A stretch of 64,000 nt of DNA from Allomuricauda ruestringensis DSM 13258. Lineage in GTDB: Bacteria > Bacteroidota > Bacteroidia > Flavobacteriales > Flavobacteriaceae. Every line of letters starts with the position of its first letter. Positions within the stretch are counted from its first letter, which is position 1. A model generated the notes under the pieces. The model was not told the origin of the DNA. It saw nothing but the letters and a program-made list of their open reading frames with translations, and did no database searches. The position numbers and the translations under genes are program-made. The stretch lies in NCBI RefSeq assembly GCF_000224085.1, contig NC_015945.1, positions 682,001 to 746,000 on the forward strand. Reading direction: 5' to 3'. Below are positions 15,200 through 23,907 of this stretch, piece by piece.

Positions 15200-16976
15200 A
15201 CATCCGCTCAGGAACATCTATGCCCAATAAGTGGAACGCTGACCGAATCACCTCACCCACTTTTTGCGACAACTGCACCCTAAAGTTTTTCTTCTGATCA
15301 TCCGTTTCGCCCAAAATAGATACTTGTTGGTAGAACGAGTTGAACTCCTTAACCAAATCATAAGTATAGTTGGCGATCAAGGCAGGACTAAAGTTTTCCG
15401 CCGCCAACTGCACCGTTTCAGGAAACAATTGGATTTGCTTCAACAACTCCTTCTCCTTTTCGTGCAAGTCCATTGTCATGTCGAGCGCAGTCGAGACATT
15501 GAAATCCGCCTTGCGCAAAATAGACTGGATCCTAGCATAAGTATACTGGATAAACGGCCCTGTGTTCCCTTGGAAATCTACCGACTCTTCAGGGTTGAAC
15601 AAGATGCGCTTCTTGGGGTCCACTTTTAAGATGTAATATTTCAAGGCACCCAAACCAATGGTTCGGTACAATTGCCTTTTTTCTTCTTCGGAATAGCCGT
15701 CCAACTTGCCCAATTCTTGCGAAATGGACGCTGCGGTATCTTCCATGTTTTTAATCAGGTCGTCCGCATCCACTACGGTACCTTCCCTACTCTTCATTTT
15801 TCCGCTGGGCAGGTCTACCATACCATAGCTTAAGTGGTACAATTGCTCTGCCCACGAGTATCCCAATTTTTTCAGGATAAGGAACAACACCTTAAAATGA
15901 TAATCCTGCTCGTTCCCTACGGTATACACCATTCCGTTGATATCTGGAAAATCGGTTACCCGTTGTATCGCCGTACCAATATCTTGCGTCATATACACCG
16001 CGGTTCCATCGGAACGAAGAACTATTTTTTCATCCAGCCCTTCCTCGGTAAGGTCGATCCAAACACTACCATCATCTTTTTTGAAGAAAACGCCTCGTTC
16101 CAAACCATCTTTTACCACATCGCGACCCAATAAATAGGTATCGCTCTCGTAGTACAACGTATCAAAATCAACACCTAGATTTTTGTAGGTGGTATCAAAA
16201 CCATCGTACACCCAACCGTTCATTTTTTTCCATAGCGCCACTACTTCTTCATCACCAGCTTCCCACTTTCTGAGCATTTCTTGGGCTTCTAACAAAATTG
16301 AAGCTTCTTTCTCCGCTTTATCCTTTGGAGTTCCTGACTCTATCAACTCGGAAATCTGCTCTTTGTACACTTTATCAAAAGCTACATAGTATTTCCCGAC
16401 CAAGTGATCCCCTTTCAATCCAGAAGATTCAGGCGTTTCTCCTTCGCCAAATTTTAGCCAGGCCAACATGCTCTTGCAGATATGGATTCCACGATCATTA
16501 ATAATCTGCGTTTTGTACACTTTTTTGCCCGAAGCCTTCAAAATTTCGGCCACGGAATAGCCCAAAAGATTGTTTCGGATATGCCCCAAGTGCAAAGGCT
16601 TGTTGGTATTGGGAGAAGAATATTCCACCATGATCGCATCATCGGACTGTGATTTCACATAACCAAAATCGGTCTCTTCCTTGATGCTGTTGAAGAAATT
16701 GAGGTAATAGCTGTCTTCAATAACAATATTCAAAAAGCCTTGTACCACATTGCATTTGGATACTTCATCAACATGCTCCTCTAAATATTCCCCAATCTGC
16801 CCCCCAATCGCGGCAGGATTTCCCTTTACATAACGCAACATGGGAAACACCACAACGGTAATGTCTCCTTCAAAATCCTTTCGGGTAGGTTGAAATTCCA
16901 CCGTGGGCAGGTCAACTTGGTACAGTTGTTTTACCGCTTCGATCACTTTTTGGGTCAAATCGTTTTGCAAACTCAT
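15198..16976 (-). CDS. argS: arginyl-tRNA synthetase
   Basis: 592-residue class Ia synthetase that charges tRNA-Arg. The N-terminal Arg-S domain is followed by the HIGH motif in SSPNTNKPLHLGHIRNN (about 118-134), the KMSKS-equivalent region SGKMKSREGT near 395 and a C-terminal DALR anticodon-binding domain ending HLLGIDVPERM. The anticodon domain contains an unusual stretch NVSTALDM, encoded by a palindromic repeat at 15474-15498. The gene is otherwise intact. Confidence 0.98.
   Translation of the reverse strand: MSLQNDLTQKVIEAVKQLYQVDLPTVEFQPTRKDFEGDITVVVFPMLRYVKGNPAAIGGQIGEYLEEHVDEVSKCNVVQGFLNIVIEDSYYLNFFNSIKEETDFGYVKSQSDDAIMVEYSSPNTNKPLHLGHIRNNLLGYSVAEILKASGKKVYKTQIINDRGIHICKSMLAWLKFGEGETPESSGLKGDHLVGKYYVAFDKVYKEQISELIESGTPKDKAEKEASILLEAQEMLRKWEAGDEEVVALWKKMNGWVYDGFDTTYKNLGVDFDTLYYESDTYLLGRDVVKDGLERGVFFKKDDGSVWIDLTEEGLDEKIVLRSDGTAVYMTQDIGTAIQRVTDFPDINGMVYTVGNEQDYHFKVLFLILKKLGYSWAEQLYHLSYGMVDLPSGKMKSREGTVVDADDLIKNMEDTAASISQELGKLDGYSEEEKRQLYRTIGLGALKYYILKVDPKKRILFNPEESVDFQGNTGPFIQYTYARIQSILRKADFNVSTALDMTMDLHEKEKELLKQIQLFPETVQLAAENFSPALIANYTYDLVKEFNSFYQQVSILGETDDQKKNFRVQLSQKVGEVIRSAFHLLGIDVPERM
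15474..15498. repeat. palindromic flavobacterial-type repeat inside argS
   Basis: The 25-bp stretch starts TGTCATGTCGAGCG and ends CAGTCGAGACA, with complementary ends TGTC/GACA and internal TCGA motifs. It resembles a short dispersed intergenic repeat I recall from flavobacterial genomes. Here it is read in frame within argS and contributes residues VSTALDM. That the family is normally intergenic is from memory, not shown here. Confidence 0.5.
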
Positions 16977-17069
16977 CTAAAAGGCTTTTCAGGGCGCAAA
17001 ACTACGGATTTTTTGGGCTTTTCCCACACCATTATCAAATGGTCGGTCTTAATTTGACTATTTTTAGAT

Positions 17070-17495
17070 ATGCTATTGAACGTATCCTACAACGATAAAA
17101 AAATCACCAAAAAAATTGACGAAGCCGTGGGCAAACCCCTCCCCATAAAAGAGCGTTTTTCCATGGGCGGTATCGGTTCACCAAAATTATATATTACCGA
17201 AGCCAGTATCGACATCTACAATCTGCTTATTTTGGACAGCAGCACCAACACCTGCAATGTTGAAATCCGTCCCAATGGTATTATTGTTCGGTTCCGTTCC
17301 CGCTTGGAGACCTATGGTCTGATCATTCCCTATTACAAATTGAATGTTCATAAAGGTGACATTGGTATTTACTCCATTTATATGGACCACTATTTTATTA
17401 AAGTACGTTCGGACACCAAGGCCATCCAACGATTTTTTCAGAAATTATTGGATCATCGAGCGGACAATCTACCCACCAACCTTGAAGATTTATGA
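17070..17495 (+). CDS. conserved hypothetical protein
   Basis: 141-residue soluble protein with no signal peptide and no domain I recognise. Predicted beta-rich segments include ITEASIDIYNLLILDSS, NVEIRPNGIIVRFRSR and GDIGIYSIYMDHYFIKV, which could form a small beta-barrel or PH-like fold. Its stop overlaps the start of the NAD(P)-binding protein gene by 4 nt (ATGA), so the two are translationally coupled and probably functionally linked. Confidence 0.75.
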   Translation: MLLNVSYNDKKITKKIDEAVGKPLPIKERFSMGGIGSPKLYITEASIDIYNLLILDSSTNTCNVEIRPNGIIVRFRSRLETYGLIIPYYKLNVHKGDIGIYSIYMDHYFIKVRSDTKAIQRFFQKLLDHRADNLPTNLEDL

Positions 17496-18916
17496 AAATA
17501 TTGTTGACTGGAGCCAATGGCTACATTGGGATGCGTTTATTGCCCAAACTTTTGGATATGGGCCACCAGGTCGTCTGTGCTGTTCGTGATGAAAAAAGAT
17601 TATCGGTCGATACCAAGACCCGCTCCAAAATCGCCGTTGTGGAAATTGATTTTTTGGACGACCCCAAAAAGCAAAAAGCTCCCACAGATATTGATGCCGC
17701 CTACTACCTGATACATTCGATGACCTCTTCGGTCACAGATTTTGATGAAAAGGAGGCACAAGCAGCCAAAAACTTCAATGCCATTTTGGAGAATACCCAA
17801 TGCAAACAGGTAATTTATCTCAGCGGTATTGTTAACGATAAAAAACTATCCAAACACTTAAGCTCCAGAAAAAATGTGGAAGAAATTCTTTACAAAGGCC
17901 CTTTTCATGTTACGGTGCTTCGTGCGGGGATCATTGTAGGTTCTGGTAGCTCTTCATTTGAAATAATCCGTGATCTCTGCGAAAAACTGCCCATTATGAT
18001 TACGCCAAAATGGGTGCTTACCAAAACACAGCCCATCGCCATTCGGGATGTGATTCAGTTCCTAACCGAAGTTCTGGGAAACAAGGACACTTACGACCAA
18101 TCTTTTGATATTGGTGGGCCAGACATTCTCACGTACAAGGATATGTTGCACGGTTATGCGAAGGTCCGTGGTTTTAAAAACTGGATTTTTACCGTTCCCG
18201 TGATGACACCCAAGCTATCTTCATACTGGCTTTATTTTGTTACCTCAACTTCGTACAAGTTAGCTATGAACCTGGTGGATAGCATGAAAATGGAAGTAGT
18301 GGCCCAAGACAATCGGTTACAAGAAATGCTGGGGATTGAAACCCATACTTACGAAGAGGCCATAGATTTGGCTTTCAAAAAAATTGAGCAAAACCTCGTA
18401 ATAAGCAGTTGGAAGGACAGCATTGCCAGCGGACAAATCAAAGAAGACCTCAACGAATATATCCAAGTACCCAAATATGGTGTGCTTCAGGATAAAAAAT
18501 CCATCCGTATTAAAGATGAAGATGCCGTTTTGAATAATATTTGGCGTATTGGCGGCGAAACCGGGTGGTATTATGGCAACTGGCTGTGGAAAATCCGTGG
18601 GTTTTTGGATAAATTGGTAGGTGGACCAGGACTCCGGCGCGGGCGCACCCATCCCTACAGACTATTTCCAGGAGATGCATTGGACTTTTGGCGTGTGCTT
18701 TTGGCCGATAAAAAAAATAAACGTCTGCTTCTTTTTGCCGAAATGCGAACTCCGGGTGAGGCTTGGCTCGAGTTTAAGATTAAGGACGGAGTACTTTATC
18801 AAACCGCAACCTTTCGTCCCAAAGGCTTATTGGGACGATTGTACTGGTATTCCGTGCTGCCCTTCCACCTTTTTATTTTTGGGAATATGATCCGGAATAT
18901 TGCAAAATCTCGATAA
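17492..18916 (+). CDS. NAD(P)-binding SDR-like protein with DUF2867 domain
   Basis: 474-residue protein. The N-terminal atypical short-chain dehydrogenase/reductase (NmrA-like) domain begins MKILLTGANGYIGMRLL with the Rossmann glycine motif TGANGYIG. A middle with YLIHSMTS and YLSGIVND follows, and the C-terminal DUF2867 domain contains WRIGGETGWYYGNWLW and RLFPGDALDFWRV. Some close relatives are annotated as electron-transport or stress-linked reductases, but the substrate is unknown. Translationally coupled to the preceding 141-residue protein. Confidence 0.88.
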   Translation: MKILLTGANGYIGMRLLPKLLDMGHQVVCAVRDEKRLSVDTKTRSKIAVVEIDFLDDPKKQKAPTDIDAAYYLIHSMTSSVTDFDEKEAQAAKNFNAILENTQCKQVIYLSGIVNDKKLSKHLSSRKNVEEILYKGPFHVTVLRAGIIVGSGSSSFEIIRDLCEKLPIMITPKWVLTKTQPIAIRDVIQFLTEVLGNKDTYDQSFDIGGPDILTYKDMLHGYAKVRGFKNWIFTVPVMTPKLSSYWLYFVTSTSYKLAMNLVDSMKMEVVAQDNRLQEMLGIETHTYEEAIDLAFKKIEQNLVISSWKDSIASGQIKEDLNEYIQVPKYGVLQDKKSIRIKDEDAVLNNIWRIGGETGWYYGNWLWKIRGFLDKLVGGPGLRRGRTHPYRLFPGDALDFWRVLLADKKNKRLLLFAEMRTPGEAWLEFKIKDGVLYQTATFRPKGLLGRLYWYSVLPFHLFIFGNMIRNIAKSR

Positions 18917-18938
18917 TCATCCAGTTAAAAGTTAAGAT

Positions 18939-19080
18939 GTCATTCCGTGCTTGACACGGAATCTCATCCAACCCTATGAGATATTGTCATTTCGAAATGA
19001 GCTGCAATGCATAGATTGAGAAGTCTTCACTATTCTCATATTTCACGTCCCGATAATTATCGGGAGCGCTCGAAATGACA
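18939..19080. repeat. cluster of intergenic palindromic repeats
   Basis: In the 321-bp gap after the SDR gene, a short hairpin (TTCCGTG 18943-18949 with CACGGAA 18955-18961) lies within a GTCATTCCGTG-type unit. It is followed by a 96-bp unit bounded by TGTCATTTCGA (18985-18995) and its complement TCGAAATGACA (19070-19080). The latter contains an inner palindrome, TCCCGATAATTATCGGGA (19048-19065). A diverged partial relative lies at about 21075-21130. The hairpins may also terminate transcription. No gene is visible between 18917 and 19237. Confidence 0.8.
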
Positions 19081-19237
19081 ATCACCCTAACTCCTAAGCT
19101 GTTAAAATACTATTAAGCCGCATCGCGATTCCGTTTTTCTTTGCACTTTGTCACAAATTTCCCCAACGTTCGTCTAAACAACAGGCAACCTTTCCTCCCC
19201 AAAAGGAGTCTTAACTAATATAATCATACATAAAACT

Positions 19238-20752
19238 ATGTCCGTTAAAAAAGCTTTTCTCCTTACTTATTTCTTGCTTTTGACCGCATTCCCGTTGGTG
19301 TCACAAACCATAAGTTCCCGTTTGGTGGATGCCAAGACCCAAAAAGGAATTCCCTATGCCACCATACAATATGGGGAGCACCAAGGAGTAATCACTAATG
19401 ATGAAGGCCGTTTCAGTTTTGTGTTGGAAGAAGGTACCGCCCTGCCCGACTCCATTTATGTGACTTCCATGGGCTATGAGAAAAAAGGCTTCACGCTGGA
19501 ACAGATGCAGGACAGCTTGGTTACTTTAAATGCCAAGGCCATTGAACTGAGCGGAGTTTATGTTTTTGACAAGGAACTGGAAGTGGACGACATCATTGAA
19601 AAAATGATAGAAAACATACCCCAAAACGTGAACAAAGCCCCCATAAAACAACGATTTTTCCTTAGGAAGTCGGAATTGGCCAATATGCACAAGGTAGATT
19701 TTGGATTTGAAAAATCATCCATCAAAGAACTCAACAAGGAATTGATGGACAGCATTGCCCGATCTATCCCTAAAAATGCATCGCACTACACCGAGAGTTT
19801 TGGCGACTTCTACAAAAACGACACCGATTACAAGCTCAATATTATAAAAGCCGCCGACCTGTACGATAAACGCGATGTGAGCTCTTTTGAAGATTTGGCG
19901 GAACACATGGAGGACATTTTTACGGCGAACGTAAAGCCGGGTTCTTATCTAAAGATAAAATCGGGGATTTTTAGTGAAAAGATACAGGTGGATTCCATTC
20001 TGGACACTATGGACGACGAACGGATGGACCAGGCAAAAAAACTGAAAGCCCAAGTAAAAAAAGATAGTGTTTCCGGCTTAACCGATAGCCAACGTTGGCA
20101 GTTCAAGGAACTATTGAGCCAACTGTACTATAAAGATGATACCAAATTGGATTTGGTGGACAAAAACCGCCGTTACGAGTTTAAACTGGCGGGCTATGCC
20201 GATATTGGCGATGCAGGGGTGTATGTGGTCGACTTTTGGCCCAAGCGAAGCAGTGCCGATTTTAAAGGCCGGCTCTACATCAACATTGAAGACTTTGCCG
20301 TAATGCGGTTGGACTTTACCAATACCCAACGCCTGCGTAATTTTAGGTTGCTGGGCATCACCTATCGCGAAACGATGTACAAGGGCACCATGCGATTTGC
20401 CAAACTGCCCAATGGCAAGTACGACCTTCAGTTTATGGAATTGGCCGATGGTAAATTCTTTGGGGTGGACCGGCCCTTAAAAGTGGTAGAAAAGAACAAA
20501 CATGTAAAGGGCCGTCGCAAACAGAACGAATTGAAACTGAACATTGATTTCCAGATGAACATTACTGCCAAATGGGAACTCGTGGTCTTCAACCAAGATA
20601 ACATTGCCGAAAGCGAGTTCAAGTCCTTTAAAGTGGACAAAACGGTGAAGGCTACCTATATGCCACGCTACGACCCGGAGTTTTGGAAAGGCTACACCAT
20701 TATGGAGCCCAACCAGGCCATTCGTGGGTTTACGGCCGAGGAGGAAGATTAG
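19238..20752 (+). CDS. exported carboxypeptidase-regulatory-like domain protein
   Basis: 504 residues with an N-terminal signal peptide ending in PLVSQ, so probably periplasmic or surface-attached. Residues about 24-105 form a CarboxypepD_reg-like beta-sandwich (ISSRLVDAKTQKGIPYATIQYGEHQGVITNDEGRFSF in its canonical pattern). The remainder matches the long beta-strand proteins often found with it in Flavobacteriia (KNRRYEFKLAGYADIGD, GRLYINIEDFAVMRLDF). No catalytic motif. It is transcribed alone; function unknown. Confidence 0.8.
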   Translation: MSVKKAFLLTYFLLLTAFPLVSQTISSRLVDAKTQKGIPYATIQYGEHQGVITNDEGRFSFVLEEGTALPDSIYVTSMGYEKKGFTLEQMQDSLVTLNAKAIELSGVYVFDKELEVDDIIEKMIENIPQNVNKAPIKQRFFLRKSELANMHKVDFGFEKSSIKELNKELMDSIARSIPKNASHYTESFGDFYKNDTDYKLNIIKAADLYDKRDVSSFEDLAEHMEDIFTANVKPGSYLKIKSGIFSEKIQVDSILDTMDDERMDQAKKLKAQVKKDSVSGLTDSQRWQFKELLSQLYYKDDTKLDLVDKNRRYEFKLAGYADIGDAGVYVVDFWPKRSSADFKGRLYINIEDFAVMRLDFTNTQRLRNFRLLGITYRETMYKGTMRFAKLPNGKYDLQFMELADGKFFGVDRPLKVVEKNKHVKGRRKQNELKLNIDFQMNITAKWELVVFNQDNIAESEFKSFKVDKTVKATYMPRYDPEFWKGYTIMEPNQAIRGFTAEEED

Positions 20753-20873
20753 TTATGAGTTTTGGGTTAAGAGTTCTGAGTTTCCAAATTACAAATTTGG
20801 GATAAAGGGACTTCCATTGCTTACAACTTGTCATTTATGACATTAAACCGTTTTCCAAACTATTGTTACTTGC

Positions 20874-21062
20874 TTGCCTAAAGGTAAGGATGGACATAGA
20901 AGAATATTTATCGCAATGGACGGTTTTCCTGAAGAACTGGCCAAAGTTTTAGATTTGGCCGTAGAAATGCTGTTTTATTTGGAAGAGGATACGTTTGACC
21001 GTAAGGAGGTGCAACAAGTTGTTGCTACGCTTAGGGGTATTGTAGTTGGGTTGAGGGAATGA
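20874..21062 (+). CDS. uncertain small ORF, possibly broken
   Basis: Up to 62 codons from a TTG, or 48 from an internal ATG at 20916, ending VQQVVATLRGIVVGLRE. A second frame starting ATG at 20890 (MDIEEYLSQWTVFLKNW) has better local context and stops at the point where the first continues. Together they look like one short helical protein split by a frameshift. No family recognised. It may equally be chance coding within repeat debris. Confidence 0.25.
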   Translation: MPKGKDGHRRIFIAMDGFPEELAKVLDLAVEMLFYLEEDTFDRKEVQQVVATLRGIVVGLRE

Positions 21063-21074
21063 GGTGCAAAGCAG

Positions 21075-21130
21075 CGATTGAGAAATCCCCACTATTTCTA
21101 GATTTCTCACATCCGTTCGAAATGACAATT
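21075..21130. repeat. diverged palindromic repeat fragment
   Basis: This stretch shares the GATTGAGAA...TTCTCA...TTCGAAATGACAAT pattern with the repeat at 18985-19080 but lacks its left arm. It lies in the 458-bp gap between the exported protein gene and ctlX. Apart from the doubtful small ORF, the rest of this gap shows no recognisable feature. Confidence 0.5.
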
Positions 21131-21210
21131 TAATACTTCGAGAAAATCCGTGCAATTCGTGTCAAAAAACATATTCCGACAACACCCCTCAGGTCCCCTC
21201 AAGGGGACAA

Positions 21211-22146
21211 TTATGCCTTCGGCAAAAATACTTCCGCCATCATACAACGAGCACTACCGCCCCCACAAGTCTCAATGGTATCCAAAGGACTATGGATGAT
21301 TGGACAATGTTTTTCAATGTTCATGATTTGTTCTTGAGTAAGGCTATTGTAAGCTTGGGTGCTCATCACCATGTAACGTTGGTCGTCCGCACCTACAACT
21401 TGCAGCATATTACCGGCAAAGTGGCACATTTGTTCCTCGGTGATTCTGATAACTTCCTTACCGTCCATCTTAATATGCTCGACCACATTCTTTCGTTCTT
21501 TTTTATCATCAATGGAGTCTAGGCAAATCACAGCAAAGGTTTCGGCCATGGCCATCATCACATTAGTGTGATAAATGGGCAATCGTTCACCCTCTACCGT
21601 TTGGTTGGCATGAAAAATCACAGGAAAACAATCAAAATCCTCGCAAAATTCTATAAAAAGCTCTTCATGGGCGCGTTCGGAAAGAGCACAATACGCTTTT
21701 TTATTGACTCTATCTTTGAGGATACTACCGGTTCCTTCCAGAAATACTCCCTCATCCTCAGCAGCTGTATAATCCATAATATTGTTGATGACAAAACCGT
21801 TTTCCTCCAACAATTCAAAAACATCCTCCCTACGTTCCTTTTTGCGATTTTCGGCAAACATGGGGTACACACAAACGGTTCCGCTCTCGTGAAAAGAAAC
21901 CCAGTTGTTCGGAAAAATGGAATCCGGTGTATCGCGCTCCATATCATCGTTAATGGTAATCACGTTAACACCATGCTCCCGAAGAACCTTTACAAACTGG
22001 TCGAACTCTTGTTGCGCTTTTTTATTGATTTCGACATTTTTAAGATGCGGGTCTTCCTGAAAATAATTATTAACAGCGGTTTGCTCGTTCATCCTAAAGT
22101 TTACGGGACGCACCATAAGAATGGTGTTTGTAATCTGCTTTCTCAA
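21211..22146 (-). CDS. ctlX: citrulline utilization hydrolase CtlX
   Basis: 311-residue pentein-fold hydrolase of the arginine deiminase superfamily, of the CtlX type associated with citrulline breakdown. Catalytic-site landmarks are FPNNWVSFH (substrate Asn/Asp region near 78), the His in YHTNVMMAM near 193 and the nucleophilic Cys in ETCGGGSARCM near the C-terminus. It is followed in genome order by a second pentein protein 54 nt upstream on the same strand, so the pair is likely an operon for arginine/citrulline-type compounds. Confidence 0.88.
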   Translation of the reverse strand: MRKQITNTILMVRPVNFRMNEQTAVNNYFQEDPHLKNVEINKKAQQEFDQFVKVLREHGVNVITINDDMERDTPDSIFPNNWVSFHESGTVCVYPMFAENRKKERREDVFELLEENGFVINNIMDYTAAEDEGVFLEGTGSILKDRVNKKAYCALSERAHEELFIEFCEDFDCFPVIFHANQTVEGERLPIYHTNVMMAMAETFAVICLDSIDDKKERKNVVEHIKMDGKEVIRITEEQMCHFAGNMLQVVGADDQRYMVMSTQAYNSLTQEQIMNIEKHCPIIHSPLDTIETCGGGSARCMMAEVFLPKA

Positions 22147-22199
22147 TATTTTGACTGTTTTGGCTATACCTGTGGCAGCAGGAAAGTTGGGTTAAAAAA

Positions 22200-23114
22200 T
22201 CATGCTCTGATCAAAGGCATGGTGCTACAGCGCAACAGGCCTTCTTGTTTGGCGATTTCGGCATAGGAAATCTCCTCAACGGTGAATCCTTGGTCTCGAA
22301 GCCAATTGTTAAGTCGGGTAAAACTCTTTTCCGACACTACCACCTCGGGCGATATGGAAAAAACATTACTGAACATTTGGTACATTTCTTCTTTATCGAT
22401 CTCAAAAATATTCTCCGATCCAAAGAAATCTACCAAATATTGGTATTCCTCCTCTACCAAGAATCCATTTTTATGCAAAATGGCTTTATCCTTGCCCACG
22501 GGTTGAAAACAACAATCCAAATGTAGTGCATTCTCCTTGGGGTCGGTATTGGATTTTCTGAGTTCGAAGGATTTTACCGTTTTATGGGGAAACATACCTC
22601 TAATAAATTCCACTGCTTCCCTATTGGTCCGTGCCGTAATATAACTTGCGTAGTCTGCACCCGAATAGGTTCCGATAAAAATATGGTCGTTCCAGGGCAT
22701 TACATCGCCCCCTTCTATATGTGCTTCTTCTGGTGGGCGAACTATCTTTTTGGGGTCTATTTTGTCCAATACATTATGAATGGCCACAAACTCACGCTCC
22801 CTATCGGGCAAAATATTGGCATGAAACATTTTATCCTCTATAACAAAGGCAATATCTCTTGCGAAGATCTGGTTGCAATCCTTAAGCACTTCCGGTCTAT
22901 AGACATCCACCCCATATTTATGGAACACTTGGGCAAAGCCTTCCATTTCTTTAACCATATCCGCTTCTTTGGGATAAGTGCCCGCCTTAATATGCTCTAT
23001 GGATTTAGGGTCGTAAGCCTCATCAATAGTAGGTATAGGTCCACTACTTTGGGCCGTTCCCAAAATAACAGCTTTTAATTTACTGGTCTCATCAACAATG
23101 TTCAATTCAATCAT
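22200..23114 (-). CDS. dimethylargininase/amidinotransferase-like pentein hydrolase
   Basis: 304 residues from the ATG at 23114; a longer upstream reading adds an unlikely leader. The pentein fold shows EGGDVMPW near 135 (acidic site residue), the catalytic His in ALHLDCCFQPVG near 197 and the nucleophile Cys in LLRCSTMPL at the extreme C-terminus. This pattern fits dimethylarginine dimethylaminohydrolases and related guanidino-modifying enzymes. The substrate could be arginine, a methylated arginine or another guanidine. It precedes ctlX on the same transcript. Confidence 0.85.
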   Translation of the reverse strand: MIELNIVDETSKLKAVILGTAQSSGPIPTIDEAYDPKSIEHIKAGTYPKEADMVKEMEGFAQVFHKYGVDVYRPEVLKDCNQIFARDIAFVIEDKMFHANILPDREREFVAIHNVLDKIDPKKIVRPPEEAHIEGGDVMPWNDHIFIGTYSGADYASYITARTNREAVEFIRGMFPHKTVKSFELRKSNTDPKENALHLDCCFQPVGKDKAILHKNGFLVEEEYQYLVDFFGSENIFEIDKEEMYQMFSNVFSISPEVVVSEKSFTRLNNWLRDQGFTVEEISYAEIAKQEGLLRCSTMPLIRA

Positions 23115-23397
23115 ACACGATTCATTAATGGCCAAAAAAACCGGCCGTTGAAAGTGATAAGGATAATCCTTAGAATACGGTGACAAATCTAGTGTTTTAC
23201 TTCAATTTCCCCTTTGTTAAATAATAAAATTACCTACTTTATTTAAGGTTTTCCATTATAAGAACAAAGGAATATAATTTTAAATCAATGATTTGTATAT
23301 CAAATGATTAAAATGAAAAATAAAATTTAAGAAACTGACTTTGATCAGGTTTTTGTTCATATTAATCATTACATTTGCAATAAGATTTTTCTTACAA

Positions 23398-23850
23398 ATG
23401 AAAAGATTGCTACTTACATCGGTTCTGCTAGCCTCAGTGTTTATTACATTGAGCGGTATGAATGCGTTTCAAAAAATGGAAGATATTAATTTTAATTCCA
23501 AAGAACAGATGGAATCTGTTTACGCTGTAAAATATGATGATTGTATCACAGAGAGTGATTTTCCTGAAGGTTATCTATCTATAAATCAGGATGCCGACCA
23601 AGATGTGGATTGGAATATTATGAAGGTAAACCAATCCATTAACAAATACCGTAAATCTTTAGAGTCTACTTTAAAGAATTTAAGTACTGTGGACGCACAT
23701 GATTTTATACATCAAACATTTCAAAAGGCGAAAAGTTCCATGGAAAACGACAATACCTCTGAAATACAGAAACATTACTTTAGTGGCATTATGTGGATAT
23801 GCTATGACAAAGACAAGGATTTAAATCAAAATAGCGTAACCATACTATAG
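23398..23850 (+). CDS. small exported hypothetical protein
   Basis: 150 residues from the ATG at 23398. A TTG further upstream would add an implausible second hydrophobic segment. The signal peptide runs through LLTSVLLASVFITLSGMNA. The mature part is acidic, rich in Asp/Asn, with two Cys (YDDCIT and MWICYD) that could form a disulfide, and a predicted helical middle. No family recognised. It faces the convergent citrate synthase gene across a shared terminator. Confidence 0.65.
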   Translation: MKRLLLTSVLLASVFITLSGMNAFQKMEDINFNSKEQMESVYAVKYDDCITESDFPEGYLSINQDADQDVDWNIMKVNQSINKYRKSLESTLKNLSTVDAHDFIHQTFQKAKSSMENDNTSEIQKHYFSGIMWICYDKDKDLNQNSVTIL

Positions 23851-23860
23851 TTCCCCCATA

Positions 23861-23890
23861 AAAAAGGGGCGAGATTCGCCCCTTTTTAAT
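23861..23890. terminator. bidirectional intrinsic terminator
   Basis: AAAAAGGGGCGA (23861-23872) pairs with TCGCCCCTTTTT (23876-23887) around a short ATT loop, with A and T runs on either side. It lies between the convergent small exported protein gene and gltA and can serve both. Confidence 0.88.
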
Positions 23891-23907
23891 TCTTTTCGTC
23901 CCAAATC

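Noticed and set aside
18985..19080. Possible tRNA or structured RNA gene
   Set aside because: The fold is a long palindrome with no cloverleaf or conserved tRNA bases. Better read as a dispersed repeat.
21568..22266. 232-codon plus-strand ORF opposite the two pentein genes
   Set aside because: It spans two clearly conserved minus-strand genes and their gap. Shadow of real coding sequence.
23341..23397. Longer N-terminus for the small exported protein via TTG
   Set aside because: It would place a second hydrophobic segment ahead of a complete signal peptide. The ATG at 23398 is better.
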